Positions 1 to 8,779 are shown, counted from the first letter of the stretch. The stretch is 37,233 bases of DNA from Phycisphaerales bacterium (GCA_027083355.1 JALWOY010000217.1:1-37233), one strand, 5' to 3'. Numbers and translations: made by a program. The notes: generated by a model not told the origin, from the letters alone.

Positions 1-142
1 GAACCGTTGAGGGGGGAGGCTGGGAACGGTGCGCAGCGCCGGCGGGTGATGGGCTTCAACTTCTTCTCCTTCTTCATGCCTCGTCTTCATGCCTCGTCGA
101 TCAACGTGTGCGGCAGAGCAAGGGGAAAGAGGAGAGAAAGGA

Positions 143-185
143 GCCCCTCACCCCGGCCCTCTCCCCGCAAAGCCGGGAAGAGGGA
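143..185. repeat. Dispersed palindromic repeat, C-type copy 1
   Basis: A GC-rich block reading gcccctcaccccggccctct and then ccccg. It is the reverse complement, with a few changes, of the block at 12191-12232. In this copy the hairpin arm is decayed (gcaaagccgggaagaggga instead of a perfect arm). Such blocks recur in intergenic DNA of planctomycetes (general knowledge). I see no transposase nearby, so it looks like a non-autonomous REP-like element. The stretch 1-142 before it holds no convincing gene. Confidence 0.6.
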
Positions 186-252
186 GGCAGATAGACGAGA
201 GCCCTCGCTTCCGCTCGGGCCTCTTTTGGGGATGAGAGATGGAGATGAGAGA

Positions 253-365
253 GAGACGGGCTGGAAGCCCGTCCCACGAGGAGAGAGGAGAGAGACGGGC
301 TGGAAGCCCGTCCCACGAGAACGGGGAGATGAAGAGGAGACAGGCGGGTCGCCTGTCCCACCGAG
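253..365. repeat. Cluster of three short hairpin repeats
   Basis: Two identical 28-nt units lie at 253-280 and 292-319. Each is a 7-bp hairpin (acgggct, loop gga, agcccgt) followed by cccacgag. A third, related unit at 337-365 has different arms (acaggcg, loop ggt, cgcctgt) but the same flanks (gag before, cccac after). The arms differ by paired changes that keep the palindrome, so the structure seems to be what is conserved. The purine-rich spacers (gagagaggaga) make the region weakly coding in several frames, but no frame looks like a protein. The whole interval 1-421 is best read as repeat-bearing intergenic DNA. Confidence 0.7.
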
Positions 366-439
366 AGGAGGAAAGTGAATGCCGGTGTGGCCCGGCTCCT
401 ACGCTTGTGGATCACCCCTTGATGCGAAGGAGTTTCGGC

Positions 440-1873
440 ATGAGCGTGGACAAGGTGCTGGCGTGGGTCGAGGCGCACGACAAGGAATCGCTCGACAACC
501 TGATCGAGTGGCTGAAGATCCCGAGCATCGGGACGGACCCGGCCTACGACGCCGAGACGCGCCGCGCCGCGGAATGGTGCCGGGATCATCTCCACGGATC
601 GGGGTTCGAGGTGGACCTGGTCGAGACCGCGCCGCCGGGCGGGCGGGGCCAGCCGATGGTGTTCGGGCGGAGCGAGGCGGCGCCGGATTACAAGGGCCCG
701 CGGGTGCTGTTCTATGGGCACTACGACGTGCAGCCGCCGGATCCGCTGGAGCTGTGGGACAACCCGCCGTTCGAGCCGGTGATCCGACCTGCCGAGGACG
801 GGATGGGTGAACGGATCGTCGCGCGCGGGGCCGAGGACGACAAGGGGCAGGTGGCGATGTTCCTCGCGGCGATGCGGGGGTGGAAGGAAGTGTCCGGGCT
901 GGCGGCGGGGGGCGTACCGATCACGGTGATGATCGAGGGAGAGGAGGAATCCGGATCGGTCAACCTCGAACGGTTCGTGCAGACGCACAAGGACGAGCTC
1001 GGCAAGTGTGACTTCGTGCTGATCTCCGACACGACCATGCTCGGGCGGGGGCGGCCCGCGATCACCTACGGCGTGCGGGGGCTGGTCTATACCGAGATCA
1101 CGCTGCACGGCCCCGACCACGACCTGCACTCAGGGCTGTGGGGGGGCAAGTGCCCCAACCCGCTCAACGAGCTGAGCAAGACACTGGCGAAACTGTGGGA
1201 CGACGACTACCGCGTCACGATCCCCGGGTTCTACGACGACGTGCGCCCCCTGAGCGACGAGGAGCGGGCGTTGTGGAAAAACCTCGGTATCGACGAGCAG
1301 GCGGCGCTCAAGAGCGTCGGCCTCGGACCCGACGGCGACGTGGGCGAGGCGGGCTATTCGATGACCGAACGCGAATGGGCCCGGCCGACCTGCGACATCA
1401 ACGGGATGTGGGGTGGGTACACGGGCGAGGGCGCCAAGACCGTGATCCCGTCGTACGCCAAGGCGAAGGTCAGCTTCCGGCTCGTGGCGGATCAGGAGCC
1501 GCGGAAGATCTTCGACGCGTTCAAGGCGTGGCTGGAGTCGAACACGCCCAAGGGGTGCCGGTGGGGCGAGGTGATCGACCACGGGCTGGGCCTCGGCGTG
1601 ACGCTGCCGGTGGATTCGCGCGAGTTGCGGGCGGCGGCGCGGGCGATCAACCGGGCGTCGGGGGCCGAGGCGGCGTTGATCAAGTCCGGCGGGTCGATCC
1701 CGGTGGCGGGCCTGCTCAAGCAGGACCTGGGGCTGGACACGATCTTCATGGGCTTCGGGCTCGAGGACGACCGGATCCATTCGCCGAACGAGAAGTTCGA
1801 GGTCGAGTGCTTCCGGCTCGGGACGCGCTCGCACGCGGTGTTCATCGACGAGATGTGGAAGCTGGGCGAGTAG
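440..1873 (+). CDS. M20-family metallopeptidase (dipeptidase)
   Basis: Predicted 477-aa zinc dipeptidase of the M20/ArgE/CPG2 group, which cleaves dipeptides or short peptides, probably in the cytoplasm since no signal peptide is seen. The family's metal-site motifs are all present in order. FYGHYDVQP carries the first His/Asp pair (H94, D96). ARGAEDDKGQ holds the bridging Asp near 133. IEGEEESGS holds the catalytic Glu and the next ligand (about E168/E169). MGFGLEDDRIHSPNE near the C terminus supplies the last His. The dimerisation-domain signature DHDLHSGLWGG is also clear, and the length is usual for the family. ATG 440 is chosen because AAGGAG at 426-431 precedes it by 8 nt. An in-frame ATG at 422 would add six residues but lacks such a site. 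Flanked on both sides by repeat arrays, so probably a single-gene unit. Exact substrate unknown. Confidence 0.93.
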   Translation: MSVDKVLAWVEAHDKESLDNLIEWLKIPSIGTDPAYDAETRRAAEWCRDHLHGSGFEVDLVETAPPGGRGQPMVFGRSEAAPDYKGPRVLFYGHYDVQPPDPLELWDNPPFEPVIRPAEDGMGERIVARGAEDDKGQVAMFLAAMRGWKEVSGLAAGGVPITVMIEGEEESGSVNLERFVQTHKDELGKCDFVLISDTTMLGRGRPAITYGVRGLVYTEITLHGPDHDLHSGLWGGKCPNPLNELSKTLAKLWDDDYRVTIPGFYDDVRPLSDEERALWKNLGIDEQAALKSVGLGPDGDVGEAGYSMTEREWARPTCDINGMWGGYTGEGAKTVIPSYAKAKVSFRLVADQEPRKIFDAFKAWLESNTPKGCRWGEVIDHGLGLGVTLPVDSRELRAAARAINRASGAEAALIKSGGSIPVAGLLKQDLGLDTIFMGFGLEDDRIHSPNEKFEVECFRLGTRSHAVFIDEMWKLGE

Positions 1874-1902
1874 GGGACGGTTGGTGGTTCCGATTGGTTG
1901 CG

Positions 1903-1984
1903 GTGGGACAGGCGGGACGCCTGTCCCACTGACTGTTCACGCATCGTGCATCACGAATGACAGGCGGGACGCCTGTCCCACTGA
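1903..1984. repeat. Two palindromic repeats (A-type)
   Basis: Unit one (1903-1929) is a perfect 12-bp palindrome: gtgggacaggcg, loop gga, then the exact complement. Unit two (1959-1984) repeats its inner part (acaggcg, gga, cgcctgt, cccactga). They are the same family as the third unit at 337-365. They lie just after the stop of the M20 peptidase, in the convergent gap before the - strand gene at 2075-2392. In RNA each would form a strong stem, so they could stop transcription or exonucleases, though no U-run follows unit one. Confidence 0.75.
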
Positions 1985-2035
1985 AAAAGGAGAGGGGGGG
2001 AGAGAGCACTCCTCTGTGTTCGTCGGGGTCCGGGG

Positions 2036-2064
2036 ACCGCTCCCTGATGGTTGCGGCTCGTTCG
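2036..2064. repeat. Dispersed repeat, D-type, diverged copy
   Basis: The 29-nt stretch from accgctccctgatgg to gctcgttcg matches 10093-10121 (accgctccctcacgg to tctcgttca) with a handful of substitutions. It ends just inside the gap before the 3' end of the - strand gene at 2075. The same element occurs as an inverted pair after trpB. Confidence 0.5.
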
Positions 2065-2074
2065 TGGGTATGGA

Positions 2075-2392
2075 TCAGGCCGCTTGCCGGGTCGGCTCGG
2101 TCTCGGGTGCGGTGTCCGAAGCATTGCTCGGTTCGGCGGCCGGCTCTTCGGTGGGCTGGGCCTCGGGGGGATGTTCGCCGGCGGGCGCTTCGGGTTGATC
2201 TTCAGGAATCATCCCGTGGCGGATCATGACCTGCCGAACGCGGTCGGCTTGGAGCCGGGCGACGTTGGTCTTCAGATCGTGGATCATGGTCTCGTTGCGG
2301 ACCCGGATGGCCAGCGCGCGGAGCATCTGGACGACACCGAATCCGGTGATCGCGGCGAGGGTCAGCCAGGTGAAGTTCGAGAATCCTTCCAC
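2075..2392 (-). CDS. Small membrane protein with coiled coil and acidic tail
   Basis: Predicted 105-aa protein of unknown function. Residues about 8-28 form one hydrophobic segment (LTLAAITGFGVVQML). A charged helix follows that could be a coiled coil (about 30-60, rich in Arg, Leu and Asp). The tail (about 63-105) is rich in Pro, Glu, Ala and Thr and looks disordered. The start is a GTG at 2392 with no clear ribosome binding site, so the N terminus is uncertain. The gene is divergent from the exported protein at 2470 and may share its promoter region. The helical segment and amphipathic pattern argue that it is real, but I recognise no family. An overlapping - frame covering 2202-2738 is Arg/Pro-rich and reads as a shadow. 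Confidence 0.55.
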   Translation of the reverse strand: MEGFSNFTWLTLAAITGFGVVQMLRALAIRVRNETMIHDLKTNVARLQADRVRQVMIRHGMIPEDQPEAPAGEHPPEAQPTEEPAAEPSNASDTAPETEPTRQAA

Positions 2393-2431
2393 TCGGGTTG
2401 GATCGGCCGAATCCCGGGGCGGCTTGACCCG

Positions 2432-2437
2432 TACAAT
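2432..2437 (+). promoter_or_regulatory. Candidate -10 element TACAAT for the 2470 gene
   Basis: TACAAT lies 32 nt before the TTG start at 2470. No good -35 hexamer is found at the normal distance (ttgacc is only 2 nt upstream). The proposal rests on the hexamer and its position alone. Confidence 0.22.
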
Positions 2438-2469
2438 GGGCGTCCGATAGAGACCGGGGCCGACGACCG

Positions 2470-4881
2470 TTGCGATGCGACCACCGATTCATCCCGATTT
2501 GCTTGCTCGTGCTGGCCTTCGTGGCGGCGTTGCCCGGTTCGGCATCGGGACAGGACGAACCCGGCTCACCGGCAAAGATCACGGTCGATGAGGTCGAGCT
2601 GAGAATCTCGAAACTCGGCCCCGGCGACCGGACTCGGGCCGGCGACTGGGGCGGGGTTCTGGTCGAGTTCCGAGATTCGGCCCTCAAGCAACGGGAGATC
2701 CTGCTCCGGATGACGGGGCACGACCGCGACGGGGACACGCCGTTGTACGACCGTGTCGTGGTCGGCGATCCCGAACGGTCCCGGTCGGCATGGCTCTACG
2801 CCGAGTTGCCCTACAACGAGGACATGCCCCGGCTTTCGGTGGCCGCTTTCGAGGCGGTCGAATCGCCCGACGACCCGCTGGGCTTTCGCGCGGGGCGGCT
2901 GCTGGGCCGGACGTGGATCGACACATCGCGTCTGGTCGCGCCCGAGAGCGGCCTGATGGGTGTGATCGGGCAGGCGGCCATGGGCCTCCGCCGATACGGG
3001 GTCTCGATCGAGGTGGGCGGTGTGCGGTGTTTGCCCCTCGGCCACGGACATACCGAAGTCGTCTCCGGCCTGACCATCGACGATCTGCCCGACCGATGGC
3101 AGGGGCTCGAGCCTTACGAGGTGCTGGTGTGGGGGCGTGGCCCGTTGCCCTCTTCGCTCGGGCCGGATCGGGCCGGGGCCATCGTGGAGTGGGTGCGTCG
3201 GGGCGGGCATCTGGTGGTGGTGCTGCCGCCTGTGGGGCAGGAGTGGACCGTCCCGGATCGGAACCCGCTGGGCGCGTTATTGCCCCGGATGCGGGTCGAA
3301 CGGGTCGAGAACACACCGCTGGAGCCGTACCGGGGTTTGCTGACGCGTTCGAAGGACATCATGCTCCCGGATCGTTCGGTGGTGCAGGTGTTCACGCCGT
3401 TGCCGGATGCCGCGGCATCGGAGGCGATCCCCGTGCTCGCCGGCCCGGATGGGCGGTGTGTGGTGATGCGCCGACTCGTCGGTGAGGGGATGGTTTCCGT
3501 CGTCGGGCTCGACCTGGCCTCGGGCGGGCTCGCGTCGTTCGGGCTCCCTGACGCCGAGGCGTTCTGGCACCGCGTGCTCGGACGCCGCCATCAACTCGAA
3601 ACATTCGAAGAGGTCCGTGCCCGCGATCAGGACCTCGCCACGGCTCTGCAGCAGCGGACCGTCACCGACTACGACTCGGACATCGGGGGCCAGATCGACC
3701 GGGCCGGCGATGCGACCACGGGCGTCCTGCTCGGGCTGATCGTGTTCGTGCTCTATTGGCTGATCGCCGGGCCGGTGGGCTTCGCGGTGCTCGGCAGGCT
3801 CCGGCTCCGGGGCTACGCGTGGGTCGCGTTCATCGGCGTGACCGCGGTGTTCACCGCGCTGGCCTGGCTCGGGGCGTCGCTCCTCCGGCCCAGAAACGTC
3901 GAGGGATCGCATCTCGTGTTTCTCACGCAGGTGCACGGCTCGCCCGTTCAGTCGGCGAGGGGCTGGATGAGCGTCCTCGTCCCGCACTACGGTGACGCGC
4001 TGCTCGGTGTGGACGACCCGCAACACCCCGGCGATGATCTGATCTCGCCCTGGACACCTCCCCCCCCGTCCGGTGCGGGCGGCGGGTTCCCGGACAACCG
4101 CCCCTATCGCCTCCCGTCGAGACGGCCGGCGTCGATGCGCGTCCCCGTTCGTTCCACGATCAAACAGATCCGCTTCGACTGGTCGGGCACGCCCGTCTGG
4201 CCGATGCCCGAGCCGGTGCGGGAGCCCGGTTCAACGGATGAACCCCGGCTGCGCCTCATCGACCCGGTCAAGGGCGTGGTGTCGGGGCGGCTTGTGCACC
4301 AGCTGCCCTCGGCCCTCGAGGACGTCCTGGTTGTCGTCGTCAAACGCCAACGCGACGTGATGACCGGCGGCCGAGGCCCGACATGGATGCCGGCGTTGTC
4401 GAATATGCGCGTCCCGAACGGGGGGCGGTGGGAGCCCGGGAAGGCGCTCGATCTCCGGCGGGTCACCGGGGGCGCCGACGGGTCCACCAACAAGCCGAGC
4501 CTGACGTGGTTCGACGACAACGCCGCGATCGGGCAGACCCGGGGGCTGGGGACGGAGGTGGTCAAGACGGGTGATCCGGCCGACCGTTACACGGCCCTCT
4601 CGTTCATGCACATGCTGGGGACGCCGGATTTCAAGTTTTTCCGCGGCAAAGGCAAGTCCGCGCCGCTGGCGATCGTCCGCCAGACCCACGGTCTGGATCT
4701 GAGCCGATGGTTCACGCAGCCCTGCGTCATCATCGTCGGGCACCTCGTGCAGGAGGGGGGGCGTCCCCCGGTCCCGGTGACGGTCGAGGGCGAGCCGATC
4801 GAGAGCCGGGGTCGCACGGTCGTTCGGTGGATCTATCCTCTCTCGCCCGCGCCGCCCGGGTATACGTACCCGGATTCGTGA
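2470..4881 (+). CDS. Large exported protein with two central TM helices
   Basis: Predicted 803-aa protein. Residues 1-28 look like a signal peptide (basic start, then ICLLVLAFVAAL, then GSASGQ). The first 400 or so residues are probably extracytoplasmic. They include a stretch near 215-265 (EVLVWGRGPL ... WVRRGGHLVVVLPP) that resembles the class I glutamine-amidotransferase-like fold of some transporter-associated proteins; this is inference from pattern. Two hydrophobic helices follow at about 417-475, and then a further domain of about 330 aa. That topology puts both large domains outside the cytoplasm. The start is a TTG at 2470, chosen because it gives a clean signal peptide; no strong Shine-Dalgarno is visible. 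The ABC ATPase gene follows after 51 nt on the same strand, so the two probably work together, with this protein as an envelope partner. Function unknown. Confidence 0.8.
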   Translation: MRCDHRFIPICLLVLAFVAALPGSASGQDEPGSPAKITVDEVELRISKLGPGDRTRAGDWGGVLVEFRDSALKQREILLRMTGHDRDGDTPLYDRVVVGDPERSRSAWLYAELPYNEDMPRLSVAAFEAVESPDDPLGFRAGRLLGRTWIDTSRLVAPESGLMGVIGQAAMGLRRYGVSIEVGGVRCLPLGHGHTEVVSGLTIDDLPDRWQGLEPYEVLVWGRGPLPSSLGPDRAGAIVEWVRRGGHLVVVLPPVGQEWTVPDRNPLGALLPRMRVERVENTPLEPYRGLLTRSKDIMLPDRSVVQVFTPLPDAAASEAIPVLAGPDGRCVVMRRLVGEGMVSVVGLDLASGGLASFGLPDAEAFWHRVLGRRHQLETFEEVRARDQDLATALQQRTVTDYDSDIGGQIDRAGDATTGVLLGLIVFVLYWLIAGPVGFAVLGRLRLRGYAWVAFIGVTAVFTALAWLGASLLRPRNVEGSHLVFLTQVHGSPVQSARGWMSVLVPHYGDALLGVDDPQHPGDDLISPWTPPPPSGAGGGFPDNRPYRLPSRRPASMRVPVRSTIKQIRFDWSGTPVWPMPEPVREPGSTDEPRLRLIDPVKGVVSGRLVHQLPSALEDVLVVVVKRQRDVMTGGRGPTWMPALSNMRVPNGGRWEPGKALDLRRVTGGADGSTNKPSLTWFDDNAAIGQTRGLGTEVVKTGDPADRYTALSFMHMLGTPDFKFFRGKGKSAPLAIVRQTHGLDLSRWFTQPCVIIVGHLVQEGGRPPVPVTVEGEPIESRGRTVVRWIYPLSPAPPGYTYPDS

Positions 4882-4932
4882 TCGGAAGAATCGGCGGCGG
4901 GAACACGTCCCGGCCGCGACGGAGCAGAAGCC

Positions 4933-5901
4933 GTGCCCATGATCGAGACGATCAACCTGACGAAGCGTTACGGGGATCTCGTCGCGCTCGACAGCCTGAA
5001 CCTGACGATCGAGGAGGGCGACTGCTTCGGTTTCATCGGCCCCAACGGCGCGGGGAAAACCACGACGATCAAGATTCTGGCGACGCTGCTCAAGCCCTCG
5101 TCCGGGCAGGCGCAGATCGACGGGCTCACGGTTGGGTATCAGAACAGGCAGATCCGGCCCATCATCGGGTACGTCCCCGATTTCATGGGAGCCTACGAGG
5201 ACATGGTCGTGGTGGAGTATCTCGAATTCTTCGCCGCGGCCTACGGCATCCACGGGGAACAGCGCAAGCGCGTGGTCGGCGACGTGCTCGAACTGACGGA
5301 CCTGACATACAAGGCGACCGCCGATGTCAACTCCCTGAGCCGGGGGATGCAGCAGCGGCTGTCGATCGCGCGTGTGCTGCTGCACGACCCGAAGGTGCTG
5401 CTGATGGACGAGCCGGCGTCGGGGCTGGACCCGCGGGCCCGCATCGAGATCCGCGAGCTGCTCAAGGAACTCAAGCGGATGGGCAAGACGATCCTGATCT
5501 CGAGCCACATCCTGCACGAGCTCGCCGAGCTGTGCAACGTGGTGGGGATCATCGAGAAGGGCAAACTGCTTTACAGCGGGTCCGTCCGCGAGATCCTGCA
5601 CAAGGCCCGTGTCGGGCATGTGCTGCACGTCGTCGTCGCCGAGGGCACGGAGCGAGCCGCCGAGCTGCTCTCCAAGACCGACGGGGTGCGCCGCGTCGGC
5701 GTCGTCGACGGCGAGACGGTGCCCCTGACGGGCCGGCCGGCCCGCGTGATCCATGTGGAATACGACGAAGCACCGGGCCGATCCTTTACCGATCTGCCTA
5801 ATGTATTAGTGAACAACGGCTTCCGGATCGTGACTTTCGCGGAGGAGGCCGTCAATCTCGAGACCGCATTCATGCGGCTCACCAAGGGGCTTGTGCAATG
5901 A
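4933..5901 (+). CDS. ABC transporter ATP-binding protein (ABC-2 type)
   Basis: Predicted 322-aa cytoplasmic ATPase that would power an ABC exporter or membrane-remodelling complex. Walker A is GPNGAGKT at 36-43, the signature is LSRGMQQRL from 134, Walker B is VLLMDE ending at E160, and the D-loop is SGLD. A switch-like His lies in LISSHILHE. The sequence after the D-loop and the VEYLEFFAAAYG segment resemble NatA/CcmA-like ATPases that partner ABC-2 permeases. A C-terminal extension of about 90 residues follows the ATPase core. Start: GTG 4933 has GGAG at 4921-4924 eight nt upstream; ATG 4939 is a possible alternative. No permease gene is next to it. Its neighbours are the exported two-TM protein upstream and an S9A peptidase whose ATG overlaps this gene's stop codon by 4 nt. 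Confidence 0.92.
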   Translation: MPMIETINLTKRYGDLVALDSLNLTIEEGDCFGFIGPNGAGKTTTIKILATLLKPSSGQAQIDGLTVGYQNRQIRPIIGYVPDFMGAYEDMVVVEYLEFFAAAYGIHGEQRKRVVGDVLELTDLTYKATADVNSLSRGMQQRLSIARVLLHDPKVLLMDEPASGLDPRARIEIRELLKELKRMGKTILISSHILHELAELCNVVGIIEKGKLLYSGSVREILHKARVGHVLHVVVAEGTERAAELLSKTDGVRRVGVVDGETVPLTGRPARVIHVEYDEAPGRSFTDLPNVLVNNGFRIVTFAEEAVNLETAFMRLTKGLVQ

Positions 5902-8123
5902 AGATCCGAACCGCGATCGCGGCCGCTCTCGTGTTCCTCCCGCCCGTTCTCGCACAGGACGAAAAAGTCGGCCCGCCGCCCACCGAGACGCGGCCCGTCA
6001 CCGACAACTATTTCGGCGAGACGTTCGTCGACCCGTACCGCTGGCTCGAAGGCGATAACTCCGACCCCGAGCACATGGGCCGGATGACCGACGAGGTCGC
6101 CGAGTGGACCGACAAGCAGAACGCCTATACCCGGTCGATCCTCGACGGCAAAGCCCCCGGGTTCGAATGGCTCAAGCCCTACCGCGATCGGCTCGAAGCC
6201 CAGATCCAGCCCCTCATGGAGATCGGCGAGATCAGCGCCCCGCGCATGGCCGGCGACCGCTATTTCTATTCCAAACGCACCGGGGCGCAGTCGCAGGCGA
6301 TCGTGTACGTCCGCAGGGGCATCGACGGCGCGCCACGCAAGCTGATCGACCCGTTCGCGCTCGACGAGGAAGGGCTCGTCACCGTCGCGTGGTACGCACC
6401 CAACGACGACGGCTCGCTGCTCGCCTTCGGCACCTACCGCGCCGGCGACGAGAACTCCGTGCTGCACATCCTCGACGTGGACACCGGCGAATGGCTCGCC
6501 GACGAGATCCCCGGCAAGACATACATCGCCGGCTGGATGCCCGACGGCAGATCGTTCTTCTACCAACGCCTCGAAGACCTCGACGACCCGTACTCGGGCG
6601 AGGTCCGATTCCACCGGATCGGGCGGCACTGGACGCAGGACCCCGTGCTCATCCGTCAGCGGCAGGCCGAGGTGCTCTATCAGGGGCTGGGGATTTCCGA
6701 CGAGCGGATGGCCGAGCTCAAGACGACCTGGGGCCCCGAGTTCTCGCCGGGCCGCGACGGGCACTGGGCCATGGTCACCTACTGGACCGGCACGAGCTCC
6801 AACGACGTCTGGGTGATGGACCTCGACGAGTGGTTCCGCACGGGCCGGATGGCGCTGACACCCGTGCTCATCGGCGAGGACGGCCGGAATGACCCGACGA
6901 TCGCCGACGGCATGATCTACATGCAGACCAACGTCAACGCCCCCAACGGCAGGATCGTCCGTATCGACCCCCACAACCCCGCCCGCGAGAAATGGGTAGA
7001 CGTCGTGCCGCACCGCCCCGACGCCATCCTCCGTGGGTTCTCGATCGCCCGCGGCGTGCTCAGCGCTTCCTACCTGTTCGACGCCTCGACACGCATCGAG
7101 CTTTTCGGCCTCGACGGCACCGCCATCGGGGCGCTCAAACTCCCCGGCACCGGGTCCGCGGGGCTCTCGACCGCCCGCGACCGGACCGAGGCCTTCCTCA
7201 GCTACTCCAGCTTCAACGAACCGCCCTCGATCTATCACGTCGACCTGACCGACCCCGAGGCCGACCCCGTCGTGTGGGAAAAGGTCGATGTCCCCGTCGA
7301 CTGGTCGTCGATCGTTGTCAAGCGGGTGAAATACTCCTCCAAGGACGGGACCGAAGTCGGCATGTTCATCGTCCACAAAAAGGGCATCGAACTCAACGGG
7401 GACAACCCGACGATCCTGTACGGCTACGGGGGGTTCGACATCCCCATGACACCACGCTTCCGCGCGACGTATTTCCCCTTCTTCGAGGCCGGCGGGGTGT
7501 ACGCGGTGGCCAATATCCGCGGCGGGGGCGAGAAGGGGCTCGAATGGCACCGCGCCGGGATGCTGGACAAAAAACAGAACGTCTTCGATGATTTCATCGC
7601 CGCGGCCGAGTGGCTGATCGAAAACGGATACACCAGCCCCGAGCGGCTCGCGGTGGTGGGGGGCTCCAACGGCGGGCTGCTGACGGGGGCGATGGTCACG
7701 CAGCGGCCCGATCTGTTCGCCGCCGCCATCGTCGCGGTGCCGCTGCTGGACATGCTGCGGTACGAGAAGTTCCTGATGGCGCGGTACTGGGTGCCCGAAT
7801 ACGGCTCGGCCGAGAACCCCGAGCAGTACAAGTTCCTCCGGGCCTATTCGCCCTACCAGAACATCAAGCCGGGGACGAAATACCCGGCGGTGCTGCTGAC
7901 GGCGGGCGAGAACGACAGCCGGGTGCACCCGATGTCGGCCCGCAAGATGGCGGCGTATCTCCAGGCGGCCACGACGAGCGATCAATCGAAACACCCGATC
8001 CTGATCTGGGTGGACCGCGACGCGGGGCACGGGGCCGGCAAGCCGCTGCATCTGCGGGTGCGTGACGCCGTCGATCAGCAGCTGTTCCTGATGTGGCAGC
8101 TGGGGATGATCAGCAAGGGCTGA
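5898..8123 (+). CDS. Prolyl oligopeptidase family serine peptidase (S9A)
   Basis: Predicted 741-aa serine peptidase that would cut short peptides after proline or a related residue. The N terminus (AIAAALVFLPPVLAQ) is a likely signal peptide, so it probably acts in the periplasm. The beta-propeller domain occupies about 70-440, starting with FVDPYRWLEGD, a standard S9A opening. The alpha/beta-hydrolase domain follows. The catalytic triad is visible: Ser590 in GGSNGGLL, Asp673 in GENDSRVHP and His711 in DAGHGAGKP. GYGGFDIPMTPRF and NIRGGGEKG are also family hallmarks. Length is typical. Its ATG overlaps the TGA of the ATPase gene (ATGA), so it is likely made from the same mRNA by coupled translation. 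That pairing is unusual and could mean peptide export or turnover, but this is inference. Confidence 0.95.
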   Translation: MKIRTAIAAALVFLPPVLAQDEKVGPPPTETRPVTDNYFGETFVDPYRWLEGDNSDPEHMGRMTDEVAEWTDKQNAYTRSILDGKAPGFEWLKPYRDRLEAQIQPLMEIGEISAPRMAGDRYFYSKRTGAQSQAIVYVRRGIDGAPRKLIDPFALDEEGLVTVAWYAPNDDGSLLAFGTYRAGDENSVLHILDVDTGEWLADEIPGKTYIAGWMPDGRSFFYQRLEDLDDPYSGEVRFHRIGRHWTQDPVLIRQRQAEVLYQGLGISDERMAELKTTWGPEFSPGRDGHWAMVTYWTGTSSNDVWVMDLDEWFRTGRMALTPVLIGEDGRNDPTIADGMIYMQTNVNAPNGRIVRIDPHNPAREKWVDVVPHRPDAILRGFSIARGVLSASYLFDASTRIELFGLDGTAIGALKLPGTGSAGLSTARDRTEAFLSYSSFNEPPSIYHVDLTDPEADPVVWEKVDVPVDWSSIVVKRVKYSSKDGTEVGMFIVHKKGIELNGDNPTILYGYGGFDIPMTPRFRATYFPFFEAGGVYAVANIRGGGEKGLEWHRAGMLDKKQNVFDDFIAAAEWLIENGYTSPERLAVVGGSNGGLLTGAMVTQRPDLFAAAIVAVPLLDMLRYEKFLMARYWVPEYGSAENPEQYKFLRAYSPYQNIKPGTKYPAVLLTAGENDSRVHPMSARKMAAYLQAATTSDQSKHPILIWVDRDAGHGAGKPLHLRVRDAVDQQLFLMWQLGMISKG

Positions 8124-8133
8124 GGCCGGGTAG

Positions 8134-8249
8134 CACGGTTCTCCGAACCGTGTATGGGTCGCGCGGTTTCCGAACCGTATCGGTGTCTGAGTGTGTTGAT
8201 CGAGAAGACTCGGCTCGGAGAGCCGAGGTACCCGTGGAGAGCCGAGGGT
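8134..8249. repeat. Palindromic repeat cluster (B-type)
   Basis: Three hairpins sit in the convergent gap after the S9A gene: cacggtt/aaccgtg (8134-8152), cggtt/aaccg (8164-8177) and ctcggct/agccgag (8209-8227). The stretch 8216-8249 is almost the same as 11596-11628 upstream of recX. The first hairpins may serve as a terminator for the S9A operon and for the opposing - strand gene, but there is no U-run. Nothing gene-like is seen in 8124-8327. Confidence 0.65.
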
Positions 8250-8327
8250 TGTGATGGACACACCGCACGCCGACGCCGGTCGAAGCGGACGGTGATCCAG
8301 ACCGTGGTTGCTGGGTGGGCGCGTTCG

Positions 8328-8663
8328 TCAGGCCTGATGGCCGGGCCGGGTTCTGCCCGAAGATTCGGCCAATGCCCCGGCGTGCCCCTGCTCGGGGACG
8401 GTTTGGTTGACCGCCCCGCAGCCGGGGCAGACGACGCCGTAGACACCGGGCTTCTGGGCCTCGAGATCCGCCCCGCACTGATAGCAGACAGCCGCCGTCA
8501 GCCGGGATGTCATCTGGTTGACCACGGCAGCCACTGTGATCAACGCGACCCCGACCACCGGCATCACGGGCAGCGCGGCCCACGTCACCACCCCGATGAC
8601 GGCGAAGATGCCCGCCAGCACGACCGCCAGAACACGCAAACGAATCTTGTGGAACCAGTTCAA
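8328..8663 (-). CDS. Small membrane protein with C-terminal zinc ribbon
   Basis: Predicted 111-aa protein. Two hydrophobic stretches (about 10-30 and 33-48) probably form a helical hairpin in the membrane. Residues 60-83 hold two Cys pairs, CYQCG and CPGCG, spaced as in a zinc-ribbon fold. The rest of the tail is polar. The start is a TTG at 8663, supported by GGAG 8 nt upstream. No family is recognised; small membrane proteins with a zinc ribbon often have regulatory or assembly roles, but none can be assigned here. It lies between the convergent S9A gene and citrate synthase, which is on the same strand and 116 bp further upstream. Confidence 0.65.
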   Translation of the reverse strand: MNWFHKIRLRVLAVVLAGIFAVIGVVTWAALPVMPVVGVALITVAAVVNQMTSRLTAAVCYQCGADLEAQKPGVYGVVCPGCGAVNQTVPEQGHAGALAESSGRTRPGHQA

Positions 8664-8779
8664 TGTATCCGCTCCGTGCGGGGGCCTCGGCCCGTGCCCG
8701 CGAACGCCTCATCCCGATATCGGCAATTCAAGCCGGGCCGGGCCTGTTCTTCCACCCGAAACCGGCCGGAATCCGTGTC

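Noticed and set aside
7-378. A 123-aa + frame through the first repeat cluster
   Set aside because: It consists of the repeat translated; the GWKPVPRG-like units are simply the palindromic repeats read as protein.
2202-2738. A 178-aa - strand frame overlapping the exported protein
   Set aside because: Ser/Arg/Pro-rich, no domain, and it overlaps a frame with signal peptide and TM helices.
5571-8261. A long open frame on the - strand opposite the S9A peptidase
   Set aside because: It covers a gene with all catalytic residues of S9A and is Arg/Pro/His/Val-rich with no recognisable domain; GC-rich codons often leave such shadow frames open.
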